From NCBI GenBank assembly GCA_017394605.1, contig JAFPXU010000150.1, positions 1 through 50,671 on the forward strand: 50,671 nucleotides of DNA, given 5' to 3'. The number at the start of each line of letters is the position of its first letter. Position 1 is the stretch's first letter. Below, piece after piece: positions 38,762-47,045 of this stretch. The position numbers and the translations under genes are program-made. The stretch is from Clostridia bacterium. GTDB taxonomy: Bacteria > Bacillota_A > Clostridia > Christensenellales > CAG-138. The notes under the pieces were generated by a model. The model made no database searches, was not told where the DNA came from, and saw nothing but the letters and a program-made list of their open reading frames with translations.

Positions 38762-39610
38762 TCAGTCTGCCGCAACGTTTCCTTCGTCGTCGTAGCCGAC
38801 CTCGCTCGCGGTCGAGATGCCCGCCAGCACTTTCGCGTCCTCATACCACTTTCCGTAGTAACCGGCGTCGAACGCCTTGGCAAGAACTTCATTGACAGCC
38901 TTTGTCAGATCGTCGTTGCCTTTCTTGATCAGGATCACGTTGTTCTCCGCTTCAGCGGAAACCTCGAAGTTGAATCCCGTCATGGCGACCTGATCGTTCG
39001 CGGCAATGATCGCTTCCCCGTTGCCCTGCGCGACGGCGAGCGCGTTGATCATACCGTTCCTCAGCGCTTCGACCGCCGTTCCGATATCGGTGTAGATCTC
39101 GATCGAGCAGTCAGCCGGCAGCTGCGATGTGCAGAGATCGTACTGAAGGGACGCGACCTGCGCTCCGACTTTCAGTCCCGAGAAGTCCTCCGCTTTTGTC
39201 CATTTGCCCGCATTCTCCGCGAGGCAGATAATCGTCTGCTCCGTCTCGTTATCTCCGGCGTAGTAATAGTCGGAAAGGTTGAAGTTCTCCGCCCTTGTCG
39301 GGGTATAGGAGAAACCGGAGATGGACATATCCACCGTTCCGCTCTGTACGGCAGCCTGGCATGCGTCAAAGCTCATCGGCTTGATCACGAGCTCAAGTCC
39401 CATCTCAGACGCGATGAAATTCGCAAGCGTAACATCGAAGCCGACGTACTGATCCTGACCGGTCTTGGACGTGTCGACAAATTCCATCGGAGCGAAGTCC
39501 GGGGACATCGCGACCGTCAGGGTCTTCGGCGCCTTCTTGGCGCATCCGGTCATCGCGAACATGCCGAGAATCATAAGTACCGCAAGCGTAAATGCAATTA
39601 TCTTTTTCAT
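38762..39610 (-). CDS. Polar amino-acid substrate-binding lipoprotein
   Basis: 282 residues. Signal peptide with lipobox MTGCAKK (Cys about 22). The PBP2-type domain shows LTVAMSPDFAPMEFVD, YVGFDVTLANFIASEMGLELVIKPMSFDACQAAVQSGTVDMSISGFSYTPTR and LKVGAQVASLQYDL, matching glutamine/arginine-type SBP_bac_3 proteins. First gene of the minus-strand operon, with a consensus promoter. Ligand not determinable. Confidence 0.93.
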   Translation of the reverse strand: MKKIIAFTLAVLMILGMFAMTGCAKKAPKTLTVAMSPDFAPMEFVDTSKTGQDQYVGFDVTLANFIASEMGLELVIKPMSFDACQAAVQSGTVDMSISGFSYTPTRAENFNLSDYYYAGDNETEQTIICLAENAGKWTKAEDFSGLKVGAQVASLQYDLCTSQLPADCSIEIYTDIGTAVEALRNGMINALAVAQGNGEAIIAANDQVAMTGFNFEVSAEAENNVILIKKGNDDLTKAVNEVLAKAFDAGYYGKWYEDAKVLAGISTASEVGYDDEGNVAAD

Positions 39611-39668
39611 ATCCGTATCCTTCTTTCATTAATCTGCAAAAGAACTGTTCATCTTTTCAATACGGATG

Positions 39669-39697
39669 ATTATAAATGCATAAAAATACTATGTCAA
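39669..39697 (-). promoter_or_regulatory. Promoter of the amino-acid transporter operon
   Basis: Minus strand -35 TTGACA (39697-39692), 17-base spacer, -10 TATAAT (39674-39669): full consensus. AT-rich DNA upstream (39698-39760) may be an UP element. Nothing else recognised in 39611-39840. Confidence 0.92.
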
Positions 39698-39840
39698 GCA
39701 CTGTAATTGATATTTTTATACGATTTTTAAATATTTTTATGAGTATTATATGAAATCTTATGCAAGCAAAAGAAAAACGGGCGCCCAGCGCTCGTTCTCT
39801 TCAAGGTACAGATACATCAGAGTTGCTTCAAATCAGGTAT

Positions 39841-40965
39841 TCACGCCAGAGTTCGGATCGCTTTCAGTGCGGTCTCCATTTCTTCCTCCGTGGTATATTC
39901 GGAAAAGCTGAACCTCACCGTTCCCTCCGGAAACGTTCCGAGGGTTTTGTGCGCATCCGGGGCGCAGTGCAATCCGCAGCGAACCAGGATTCCGTACTCT
40001 TCCTCCAGCTGGAATGCGACGTCTGCGTTGTCCCTTCTGAGAAAGTCCACGGAAATCACGCCCACGCGCTTTTCCTCGTCATCCGGTCCCGGAACGCGGA
40101 TGCCCGGGATATCCCTGAGCCCGTCCAGAAAATAACGGATCTGCCTCTTTTCAGCCTGTCTTCTGTTCTGGAGGGAACAGTGATCCAGCGCGGCACGGAG
40201 GCCGTAGATCCCGGGAAGATTGAGCGTGCCGGATTCAAACCGGTCCGGCAGAAACGGCGGCATGTCATAGCTGTGAGAGACCGATCCGGTCCCGCCCGCC
40301 ATGAAGGGTGGCAGCAATTCCGCCATTCGCTCCGACAGAATGAGAGCACCCAGGCCCTGGGGACCACGCAGGCCCTTATGGGCGGGCATGCAAAGGATAT
40401 CTGCACCGAGGTCTTCCATGGTGAACGCGAAATGGCCGGCGGTCTGCGCCGTATCGACGGCGACCGGGATCCTGTACGGTTTCAGTTTTTCCGCTATTTC
40501 CGCGACCGGCTGTATGGAGCCGCAGATGTTGGACGCGTGCGTAAGAACACAGAGCTTCGCTTCACTGTATCCATCCGGCAGTTTCTCCGCAATTGAGACC
40601 CCCTCCCCGTCGGCAGGGATCCGGAGGATCTCCGCACCGATCATGACCAGGGGACGGATGACAGCATTGTGTTCCATGGAGGTAACCAGAACTTTGTCGC
40701 CTTTTTTTACGAGCCCCTGTATCACCATGTTCAGCGCAGCTGTGTTGCCGGGGGTGAAAATCACGCGTTTCGGATCGGAACATCCGAACATCGAGGCGAG
40801 TTTTTCCCTCGTTTCCAGAACCGTCATGCCCGCTTCCGTCGCGCGCTCATACGAACCCCTCCCGGCGTTCGCGCATACCTTGTCCAGATAGTATTTTACC
40901 GCGTCCGATACCCCTTCCGCTTTTGGGAAGGATGTACAGGCATTGTCCATATATATATCAATCAC
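39841..40965 (-). CDS. Cysteine desulfurase family protein (selenium/sulfur cluster)
   Basis: 374 residues, PLP-dependent class V aminotransferase fold. Near the start MDNACTSFPKAEGV, then FTPGNTAALNMVIQGL, SMEHNAVIRPL, AVDTAQTAGH, PAHKGLRGPQGLGALIL (PLP lysine), and RCGLHCAPDAHKTLGT with the catalytic Cys near the C-terminus. This is the short NifS-like subgroup seen with YedE-type genes. It would release S (or Se) from cysteine (selenocysteine) to a carrier such as the TusA-like protein opposite. The start is probably GTG 40965 (homologues begin a few residues before the DNA motif); its AAAGGGAG-like site lies 12 bases upstream in a hairpin loop. ATG 40950 is the alternative. Confidence 0.86.
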   Translation of the reverse strand: MIDIYMDNACTSFPKAEGVSDAVKYYLDKVCANAGRGSYERATEAGMTVLETREKLASMFGCSDPKRVIFTPGNTAALNMVIQGLVKKGDKVLVTSMEHNAVIRPLVMIGAEILRIPADGEGVSIAEKLPDGYSEAKLCVLTHASNICGSIQPVAEIAEKLKPYRIPVAVDTAQTAGHFAFTMEDLGADILCMPAHKGLRGPQGLGALILSERMAELLPPFMAGGTGSVSHSYDMPPFLPDRFESGTLNLPGIYGLRAALDHCSLQNRRQAEKRQIRYFLDGLRDIPGIRVPGPDDEEKRVGVISVDFLRRDNADVAFQLEEEYGILVRCGLHCAPDAHKTLGTFPEGTVRFSFSEYTTEEEMETALKAIRTLA

Positions 40966-40969
40966 GCAA

Positions 40970-40993
40970 CGTTATTCTCCCTTGCAAATAACG
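40970..40993. promoter_or_regulatory. Inverted repeat 1 of the desulfurase-yedE region
   Basis: CGTTATT (40970-40976) / AATAACG (40987-40993), ten-base spacer. It overlaps the -35 of the yedE promoter and lies near the start point of the desulfurase transcript. Its spacer holds the desulfurase ribosome site. Confidence 0.8.
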
Positions 40994-41010
40994 ACTTATT
41001 ATGATATTAT
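40982..41010 (+). promoter_or_regulatory. yedE operon promoter
   Basis: -35 TTGCAA (40982-40987), 17-base spacer, -10 TATTAT (41005-41010). Predicted start about 41017, just before inverted repeat 2. Confidence 0.75.
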
Positions 41011-41034
41011 ACCATCCGAAGCGTTATCTCACAA
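41006..41034 (-). promoter_or_regulatory. Cysteine desulfurase gene promoter
   Basis: Minus strand -35 TTGTGA (41034-41029), 17-base spacer, -10 TATAAT (41011-41006). The -10 overlaps that of the opposing yedE promoter. Confidence 0.78.
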
Positions 41035-41045
41035 GCGAATAACGC
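41021..41045. promoter_or_regulatory. Inverted repeat 2 of the desulfurase-yedE region
   Basis: GCGTTAT (41021-41027) / ATAACGC (41039-41045). The core CGTTAT...ATAACG matches repeat 1. It covers the -35 of the desulfurase promoter and the start point of the yedE promoter. Confidence 0.8.
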
Positions 41046-41076
41046 CGGAACAAGATGCTTCAATATGGAGGTAAAT

Positions 41077-42153
41077 ATGGAAAAGAAAAAGAACAGTTTC
41101 CTGAAGGATTACGGAATGGTCATCCTGACCGGTCTCGTAATCGGCGCGGCAGCAGTTCTGCTGACCAAGCTCGGAAACCCGAAGAACATGGGCTTCTGTA
41201 TCGCCTGCTTCCTGCGCGATATCAGCGGTGCGATGGGATTCCACGGTGCGGGTGTCGTTCAGTACTACCGTCCTGAAATCGTCGGTCTGGTGATCGGTTC
41301 CATGGTCATGGCTCTCGTCACGAAAGAATGGAAGGCGCAGGGCGGTTCATCCCCGTTCACCCGTTTCGTGCTCGGCGCACTGGTCATGATCGGCGCGCTG
41401 GTATTCCTCGGCTGCCCGCTCCGCATGGTGATCCGTATCGGCGGCGGCGACCTGAACGCGGTCGTCGGTCTCCTCGGTTTCATTGTCGGTATCGTAATCG
41501 GCACCATCCCGCTGAGAAAGGGCTTCACTCTGAACCGTGCGTATAAACAGAGCAAACTGGAAGGACTTGCCTTCCCGATCGCTCTCGTGGTCTTCTTCAT
41601 TGTATCCGTCGCGACCGCTCTGCTGAAATCCAGCACGGAAGGCCCCGGCAGCATGCGCGCTCCCATTCTCGTCTCCCTGATCGTTGCTCTGATCGTCGGC
41701 GCGCTCTGCCAGCGTTCCCGTCTCTGCATGGCAGGCGGAATCCGTGACGCGGTCATGTTCAAAGACTTCAAACTGATCACCGGTTTTGTCGCGATCATCG
41801 TAGCCGTGCTCGTCGGCAACCTGATCGTAAACGGCGGCGTGAAGTTCTCCTTCGCGGATCAGCCCATCGCACACTCCGACGGTCTGTTCAACTTCCTCGG
41901 CATGGCGATGGTCGGCTGGGGTTCCGTCCTCCTTGGCGGATGCCCGCTCCGCCAGCTCATCCTTGCCGGTGAGGGCAATTCCGACTCTTCCGTAACGCTG
42001 CTCGGATTCATCTGCGGCGCGGCGATCTCCCACAACTTCGGGCTCGCCTCCTCCGCTGCCGGAATCGGCGCAGGTCCGGTCGCCATCGTTATGGTTGTCG
42101 GATTCATCATTCTGGCCGTTATCTCCGTCTGCAACATGAAGAAAGGAGCATGA
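41077..42153 (+). CDS. yedE: YedE-family selenium/sulfur metabolism membrane protein
   Basis: 358 residues, about nine or ten helices, formed by two related halves of the YeeE/YedE type. Cys residues recur in family motifs: GFCIACFLRDISGAMGF near the start, LGCPLRMVIRIGGGDLNA, RSRLCMAGGIRDAVMFKDF, and GGCPLRQLILAGEGNSDSSV. YeeE-type relatives carry thiosulfate; YedE is linked by genomic association to selenium use, so uptake or export of a selenium or sulfur compound is likely but not proven. ATG 41077 lies five bases behind GGAGG; an in-frame ATG four codons earlier is disfavoured. First gene of a three-gene operon. Confidence 0.9.
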   Translation: MEKKKNSFLKDYGMVILTGLVIGAAAVLLTKLGNPKNMGFCIACFLRDISGAMGFHGAGVVQYYRPEIVGLVIGSMVMALVTKEWKAQGGSSPFTRFVLGALVMIGALVFLGCPLRMVIRIGGGDLNAVVGLLGFIVGIVIGTIPLRKGFTLNRAYKQSKLEGLAFPIALVVFFIVSVATALLKSSTEGPGSMRAPILVSLIVALIVGALCQRSRLCMAGGIRDAVMFKDFKLITGFVAIIVAVLVGNLIVNGGVKFSFADQPIAHSDGLFNFLGMAMVGWGSVLLGGCPLRQLILAGEGNSDSSVTLLGFICGAAISHNFGLASSAAGIGAGPVAIVMVVGFIILAVISVCNMKKGA

Positions 42154-42154
42154 C

Positions 42155-42361
42155 ATGATTGACGCTAGAGGTTTAAGCTGCCCGATGCCCGTTCTGATGG
42201 TGCAGAAGGAAGTAAAAGCGAAATCGCCAGACAAGCTCGAGGTCTGCGTGGATACGCAGACTGCCGTGCAGAATATCACCCGTTTCGCCAAGGCAAACGG
42301 TTATTCCATAACCGTAAAGGAAAACGAGGACGAAGAATACCTCCTCACCCTTACAAAATGA
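42155..42361 (+). CDS. TusA/SirA-like sulfurtransferase (YedF N-domain type)
   Basis: 68 residues. IDARGLSCPMPVLMVQKEVK holds the single catalytic Cys (residue 9) that carries persulfide (or selenide) in the TusA family. Full-length YedF of the selenium cluster has a second, DsrE-like domain; this gene stops after the TusA part, so the second domain is absent. The start has AAAGGAG at six bases and follows the YedE stop directly; its end overlaps the DUF3343 start. Likely carrier between the desulfurase and an acceptor. Confidence 0.88.
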   Translation: MIDARGLSCPMPVLMVQKEVKAKSPDKLEVCVDTQTAVQNITRFAKANGYSITVKENEDEEYLLTLTK

Positions 42362-42594
42362 AGTACGTCGCGACATTCTACACACATGTTTCCGCCATGA
42401 TGAGCCAGCGCAGTCTTGCTGCGAAGGGCATCCGCGCGAAGCTGGCGCCTACACCGAGAGAATTGTCTTCCAGCTGCGGAACGTGCGTACGGTATGAAGC
42501 GGACGACCCGTCCTATTCCCTGCTTGACAGTGATGTGGAACAGGTCGCTTCACTGGATGATTCGGGATACCGGATACTCAGGCAATTCAGCTGA
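42358..42594 (+). CDS. DUF3343 protein (putative Se/S carrier)
   Basis: 78 residues of the DUF3343 family: YVATFYTHVSAMMSQRSLAAKGIRAKL, then PTPRELSSSCGTCVRYEADD, where the CGTC pair is the conserved and presumably reactive site. Found next to YedE/YedF-type genes; a role as small selenium or sulfur carrier is proposed from context only. The ATG overlaps the TusA-like stop by four bases. A terminator follows, closing the operon. Confidence 0.86.
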   Translation: MKYVATFYTHVSAMMSQRSLAAKGIRAKLAPTPRELSSSCGTCVRYEADDPSYSLLDSDVEQVASLDDSGYRILRQFS

Positions 42595-42614
42595 TTTCAT
42601 ACAGCAGACAAAAA

Positions 42615-42643
42615 GCAGGACTCCGTACAGTCCTGCCTTTTAT
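42615..42643 (+). terminator. Terminator of the yedE operon
   Basis: GCAGGACT (42615-42622) / AGTCCTGC (42629-42636), 6-base loop, then CTTTTATT. Confidence 0.85.
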
Positions 42644-42663
42644 TCGTTCGTTTTCTGTTTTAC

Positions 42664-43167
42664 TTATTTGTTCTTGCCGCAGCAGTTTTTGTATTTCTTT
42701 CCGCTTCCGCAGGGGCAGGGATCGTTCCTGCCGACCGTCTTCTCCTTTACGAACGTGTTCTCGCTGTGGAACGCCTTCGTGATCGCGTGACGTTTTTCAG
42801 TGGTCAGGATCCCATCCCACTCCTTCAGGGAATAAAGCCAGGGGGCTTTTGCGCGAAGCATGTTCAGATAGAGCTTTTCAAAGTCCACGACCGCCTCGAC
42901 CGGCTTGTCCGCTTCCAGTTCTTCCAGTTTCAGTTCCTCTTCGAGGCTCGTGTTGATTCCGTCCAGGAATCCGACCGCTTCGCAGACATCCATGTCGAAA
43001 CCGTCCGCAAGTTCCTTCAGCGTGCAGCTGATCTTATTGTTGCCGCTTCCGAGAATATTCTCGTACGCTGCGGTTTCCTTGTCAAAATACCCGTTCCAGA
43101 ATTTTTTGTATTCCGCTTCGGAACGTTCGGTCTCACAGAGCTGTTTCCAGTCATCGTATAAACTCAT
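42664..43167 (-). CDS. SEC-C motif protein
   Basis: 167 residues. The C-terminus [20 protein letters not shown] is the SEC-C zinc motif (CxC...CC) shared with SecA. The N-terminal about 140 residues are helical and acidic ([22 protein letters not shown]), containing a two-helix region found in YecA-like or Clostridial SEC-C proteins. It may bind zinc and a ribosomal or SecA partner; function unknown. ATG 43167 is preferred because GGAGGAAG lies six bases upstream; the earlier ATG six codons before overlaps it. Confidence 0.8.
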   Translation of the reverse strand: MSLYDDWKQLCETERSEAEYKKFWNGYFDKETAAYENILGSGNNKISCTLKELADGFDMDVCEAVGFLDGINTSLEEELKLEELEADKPVEAVVDFEKLYLNMLRAKAPWLYSLKEWDGILTTEKRHAITKAFHSENTFVKEKTVGRNDPCPCGSGKKYKNCCGKNK

Positions 43168-43281
43168 CAATCTTCCTCCGATCAAGGGATATCCCCTTTT
43201 TTCTCACGTTCTCCATTATACCGAATCTGTCCCGCTTTGCAAGGCAATCTTCCCCTCTTCCTGCCTGTGCGTTGTTCACAG

Positions 43282-43304
43282 CGGGCCCGTTTTCGGGTAT
43301 AATA
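43282..43304 (+). promoter_or_regulatory. GH13 gene promoter
   Basis: TTCACA at 43276-43281 and TATAAT at 43299-43304 with 17 bases between. It precedes the glycosidase gene by about 50 bases. Confidence 0.6.
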
Positions 43305-43355
43305 ATCGAGATTCAGATACGCATGAACCAATATAACCGATGGGGGTTTATTATT

Positions 43356-44648
43356 TTGGCAGCCGATACCAGCATGGAATTGCGGAATCAGGTCATGTAT
43401 TCCGTCTTTGTCCGAAACCATACAGAAGAGGGCACCTTTCAGGCGTTGAAACGGGATCTGGACCGGATCCGCGGCCTGGGTGTTGACATCGTCTGGCTCC
43501 TTCCGATCTATCCAATCGGGGAGCAGGCACGAAAAGGAAGCCTCGGGTCTCCGTACGCCATCCGGGATTACAGGAATGTCAATCCGGAACTGGGCACGAT
43601 GGACGACTTCCGCGAACTGGTCGACGCCATCCACGCACAGGGGATGCGCTGTATCATCGATATCGTCTACAACCACACCTCTCCCGATTCCGTTCTCGCC
43701 TGCGCGCATCCTGAATGGTTTTACCGCCGTCCGGACGGGTCTCTCTACAACCGCATAGGCGACTGGACGGATATCGTCGATCTGGATTACTCACATAAAG
43801 AACTATGGGATTATCAGATTGAAACGCTGAAGCAGTGGGCTTCCATCGTGGACGGGTTCCGCTGTGACGTTGCCCCGCTCGTGCCGCTCGAATTCTGGAT
43901 GGAAGCCCGGAAGCAGGTCTCGTCCGTCCGTCCTGGATGTCTCTGGCTGAGTGAATCCGTAGAACCGGAATTCATCGTCTGGAACCGGTCCAGAGGAATC
44001 GGATGCCTGTCTGATTCCGAAATGTACCAGGCTTTCGATATCACCTACGATTACGACGTCTTCGGAGATTTTCAGAAATATCTGAACGGAGAGCTCTCTC
44101 TGGGGGCATATGCCGCCGGAGTCAATCGGCAGGAATCCATCTACCCCGAAAACTATGTAAAGCTACGGTTTCTGGAAAATCATGACAGGGAAAGGATCGC
44201 TTCACTGACGGCTGATATGCCGTCGCTGATCAACTGGACCGCGTTCCTGTATTTTCAGAAAGGGATCACCCTGCTGTACGGCGGGCAGGAATACGCCTGC
44301 GTCAAAAAGCCGGAGCTGTTCGAAAAAGATCCCTTCAGCAGGAACACCGCGTGTGAGCTCGCTCCCCTGATGCAGCGCCTTTATGCAATCAGAAAGGATC
44401 CCATCTTCCGGTGCAGCAGTTATGAGGTTCGGGCATGTTCAGATGATTTCCTGGTGGCGGAACACAGGCAGAACGGCTGCAAGATGGTCGGCGTCTTCTG
44501 CGTCAAGGGCAGCCGGGGAAATGTCCGCGTTGATTTGCCCGACGGTATTTATGAGAATCTGATCGACGGAAGACCCGTGAAGATTCTCGCAGGAAGCATT
44601 CGCGCGGACGGCGCTCCCGTCATACTCAAAACGGCAGACCGCGCGTAA
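43356..44648 (+). CDS. Alpha-amylase family (GH13) glycosidase
   Basis: About 430 residues, no signal peptide, so cytosolic. GH13 regions: CIIDIVYNHTS (region I), VDGFRCDVAPLVP (region II with nucleophile Asp), CLWLSESVEPEF (general acid Glu), and VKLRFLENHDRER (transition-state Asp). The barrel starts VMYSVFVRNHTEEGTFQALKRDLDRI; the C-terminal small beta domain (about 365 on) is short. It probably trims maltodextrin or sucrose-like oligosaccharides; specificity not assignable. Start is uncertain: TTG 43356 has GGGGG nine bases upstream; ATG 43323 and ATG 43374 are alternatives with weaker sites. Confidence 0.85.
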   Translation: MAADTSMELRNQVMYSVFVRNHTEEGTFQALKRDLDRIRGLGVDIVWLLPIYPIGEQARKGSLGSPYAIRDYRNVNPELGTMDDFRELVDAIHAQGMRCIIDIVYNHTSPDSVLACAHPEWFYRRPDGSLYNRIGDWTDIVDLDYSHKELWDYQIETLKQWASIVDGFRCDVAPLVPLEFWMEARKQVSSVRPGCLWLSESVEPEFIVWNRSRGIGCLSDSEMYQAFDITYDYDVFGDFQKYLNGELSLGAYAAGVNRQESIYPENYVKLRFLENHDRERIASLTADMPSLINWTAFLYFQKGITLLYGGQEYACVKKPELFEKDPFSRNTACELAPLMQRLYAIRKDPIFRCSSYEVRACSDDFLVAEHRQNGCKMVGVFCVKGSRGNVRVDLPDGIYENLIDGRPVKILAGSIRADGAPVILKTADRA

Positions 44649-44778
44649 AAGAAGAGGAATCATACCGCCCCGGAGTTTCTCAAGCAGGGCATTGGAACGG
44701 ACGCCTCTTTATAAAACAGTATCGTCCGGATCTGGCTCTTAAAATGACACTTCAGCAATCTGTCAAAGAGGGAAAGAC

Positions 44779-45459
44779 ATGGAACAGGAACAGTTTTTAG
44801 AAGCTGCCCGCAAATATATCCGAAAGCTTTTTTCAGAAGACTCCGGCGGTCACGATTACTGGCACTCCATGAGAGTCGCGAATACCGCGAAACAGCTGGC
44901 TCTGCAGGAAGGCGCAGATCCGTTCCTCACGGAACTTGCGGCGCTTTTGCATGACGCGGATGACGTCAAGCTTTTCCCGGACACGTTTTCCGGCAAGGAG
45001 CATGCCGTTTCTTTCCTTCATGATCATGCAGTTCCCGATATCACGATCCGGAAGATCGTTGCCATTATTGAGCAAAGCCCTTTCAACGGAACAGGTTTGT
45101 CCGTTCCGGACAGTCTGGAAGGAAAATGCGTGCAGGATGCGGACCGTCTGGATGCGATCGGTGCCATTGGAATAGCCAGAACATTCGCATACGGCGGCAG
45201 CCACGGAAGAGCGATCTACGATCCGGATGAGCAGCCGAGGCTGCACATGACGGAAGAGGAATACAGAGAATCCATCTCGTCTTCCGTCAGCCATTTTTAT
45301 GAGAAGCTTCTGAAGATCAAGTGCCTTATGAATACGGAATCGGGAAAAAAGGCAGCCGAACAACGCGACACTTTTATGCGTGCTTTTTCTGAACGAGTTC
45401 TTCGCCGAGTGGGACGGCGGCAGCGGCAGTCAGGTCTTGAAATCATGAAATCTGCTTAG
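44779..45459 (+). CDS. HD-domain phosphohydrolase
   Basis: 226 residues. The HD metal motif reads GGHDYWHSMRVANTAKQLA ... LLHDADDVKLF, then VQDADRLDAIGAIGIARTFAYGG, typical of the YedJ/YpgQ group of metal-dependent nucleotide phosphohydrolases. Cytosolic. The start follows GAGGG about eight bases away. It lies 130 bases after the glycosidase gene; that gap holds no other recognised feature. A strong bidirectional terminator follows. Confidence 0.88.
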   Translation: MEQEQFLEAARKYIRKLFSEDSGGHDYWHSMRVANTAKQLALQEGADPFLTELAALLHDADDVKLFPDTFSGKEHAVSFLHDHAVPDITIRKIVAIIEQSPFNGTGLSVPDSLEGKCVQDADRLDAIGAIGIARTFAYGGSHGRAIYDPDEQPRLHMTEEEYRESISSSVSHFYEKLLKIKCLMNTESGKKAAEQRDTFMRAFSERVLRRVGRRQRQSGLEIMKSA

Positions 45460-45473
45460 CATCATCAAACGAC

Positions 45474-45511
45474 AAAGTGCCGCGCTGAAGACGATTTCAG
45501 CGCGGCGCTTT
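45474..45511. terminator. Bidirectional terminator
   Basis: AAAGTGCCGCGCTGAA pairs with TTCAGCGCGGCGCTTT (one G-T pair), 6-base loop; it lies between the HD gene and the convergent permease gene. Confidence 0.85.
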
Positions 45512-45542
45512 GCTCTGTTACCCTTATACACCAACCGGGAGG

Positions 45543-46787
45543 TTAGGATTCCTTTGAAAACTTCTCTCTGCCGGGAAGTACGAAGTGGAGAATGATTCCC
45601 GCGATAGCCGCGAACGCCATGCCGTCCAGCGTGATGGAGCCAAACGAAAGCGCGGCGCCGCCGATGCCGAGAATGAGGATTGCAGACGCGATGCAGAGAT
45701 TTCTCGGCTTGGAGAAGTCAACTTTCGCGTTCACCAAAGTACGGATACCGACAGAAGCAACCATGCCGTAAAGCAGAATGCCGACACCGCCGAGAACCGC
45801 CGTGGGGATTGTTGCGCAGAGCGCCTTGAATTTCGGGCAGAAAGCCAGAAGAGCCATCCAGCAGGCACCGAAGCGTACGATCGTGGGAGAATACAGATGG
45901 GTGACAGCAAGGACGCCCGTGTTCTCGCTGTGGATCGTCAGGGATGGTCCTCCGATGAGACCGGAGAAAGCCGTGGAAACGCCGCAGGCAAACACTGAGC
46001 GGTCCAAGCCGGGATTCTTTGTGAAGTCTTTTCCAACAACCGTTCCGACTGCCATAACGTCGCCGATGTGCTCAAGGCAGGGCACGATCGCGCACGGAGC
46101 GATTAATACGATCGCTCTCCAGCTGAATTTCGGAAGCGTGAAGCTGGGAACACCGAACCACGCTGCCTCTTTCAGCGGAGTGAAGTCAACAAGGCCGAAC
46201 GGGATGGAGATCAGATAGCCGCCGACAAGCGCGATAACGATGGTCAGAACGTTCGTAAGACCTTTGGAGAAGCAGTTGATTGCGACCGCAATCAGGAACG
46301 TAGCAATGGCAATCGGCCAGCAGGCTGCCGCTTCTTCCACACCGACACTGGCGAGGGACAGTCCCAGAACCATGATGATTGGTCCGACGATGATTGGCGG
46401 GAATACTTTCGCGACGCGTTCTTTCCCGAGCACTTTCAGCAGAAGCGCGAATAGGAAGTAGAAAATCGCCATGGCGATAATACCTCCCTGCGCGTACGGG
46501 ATTCCCATTTCTCCTACGATCGTGGAAACGCCGGCGATGATGGCAAACGATCCTCCGAGGAAAGCGGGAACCATTCTCTTGTCAATAAACTGATAGATGA
46601 TCGTACCGATACCGGCGCAGAACATGGTAACGGATACATCCAGCCCGCAAAGCATCGGGACGAGAATAACGCCGCACATGCCCAGCGTATTTTGAAGGCC
46701 GAGCAATGCTTTTTGCGGCATGCTAAAGTTGTCGGACAGGTCGCCGTTCGGGGCGGCGATCAACTCTCTTTTTTTCTTCTTTTCCAT
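45543..46787 (-). CDS. NCS2-family nucleobase permease (uracil/xanthine type)
   Basis: 414 residues with about 12-14 helices. QKALLGLQNTLGMCGVILVP at the first helix, PAFLGGSFAIIAG, CLEHIGDVMAVGTVVGKDFTKNPGLDRSVFACGVSTAFSGLIGGPSLTIHSENTGV (the signature of NCS2 carriers), and LGGVGILLYGMVASVG. It symports uracil, xanthine, or a related compound with protons. Start has AAAGGAGG. It closes the formamidase-small protein-permease operon, so it may import the compound that feeds the amidase (inference). Confidence 0.92.
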   Translation of the reverse strand: MEKKKKRELIAAPNGDLSDNFSMPQKALLGLQNTLGMCGVILVPMLCGLDVSVTMFCAGIGTIIYQFIDKRMVPAFLGGSFAIIAGVSTIVGEMGIPYAQGGIIAMAIFYFLFALLLKVLGKERVAKVFPPIIVGPIIMVLGLSLASVGVEEAAACWPIAIATFLIAVAINCFSKGLTNVLTIVIALVGGYLISIPFGLVDFTPLKEAAWFGVPSFTLPKFSWRAIVLIAPCAIVPCLEHIGDVMAVGTVVGKDFTKNPGLDRSVFACGVSTAFSGLIGGPSLTIHSENTGVLAVTHLYSPTIVRFGACWMALLAFCPKFKALCATIPTAVLGGVGILLYGMVASVGIRTLVNAKVDFSKPRNLCIASAILILGIGGAALSFGSITLDGMAFAAIAGIILHFVLPGREKFSKES

Positions 46788-46817
46788 ATTGTGCCTCCTT
46801 TGATCGCTCAGTTTTCT

Positions 46818-47045
46818 TTAGCTCGCGCTGTGATTGCAGTAGAATTCCGCGGCGCAGCTGTACGTATCCATGGGGAATTTCTCAAGAATGTCCTTAAAAG
46901 GCGTATACCCGTCGGGACTCGTTCTGATCGGCGTGTCTCCGAGCTTTTCGATCAGCTCCGCTTTTGTCGTGGGGAATTTCACGTCACGCATGGCCAAAAC
47001 GATATAGTGCAGGGTCAGCATGTAAGGCATGGGATCCATAATCAT
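46818..47045 (-). CDS. Small conserved-looking protein, DUF2795-like
   Basis: 75 residues. The segment VKFPTTKAELIEKLGDTPIRTSPDGYTPFKDILEKFPMDTYSCAAEFY resembles the DUF2795 pattern (FPxxKxELIxxA...xxxxxLxxlPxxxYxsxxeV) with an insertion. No signal peptide. ATG 47045 overlaps the formamidase stop (ATGA) and has GGAGGTGA nine bases upstream, so it is a real gene. Its place between amidase and permease suggests a partner subunit or regulator of one of them. Function unknown. Confidence 0.65.
   Translation of the reverse strand: MIMDPMPYMLTLHYIVLAMRDVKFPTTKAELIEKLGDTPIRTSPDGYTPFKDILEKFPMDTYSCAAEFYCNHSAS

Noticed and set aside
39611..39760. Possible ArgR-type boxes near the amino-acid transporter promoter
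   Set aside because: The sequence is so AT-rich that box-like words are expected by chance; only the promoter is supported.
44649..44778. Short stretch reading FLKQGIGTDAS, resembling the end of a GNAT protein
   Set aside because: Only about 15 residues, broken by stop codons; too little to call a pseudogene.
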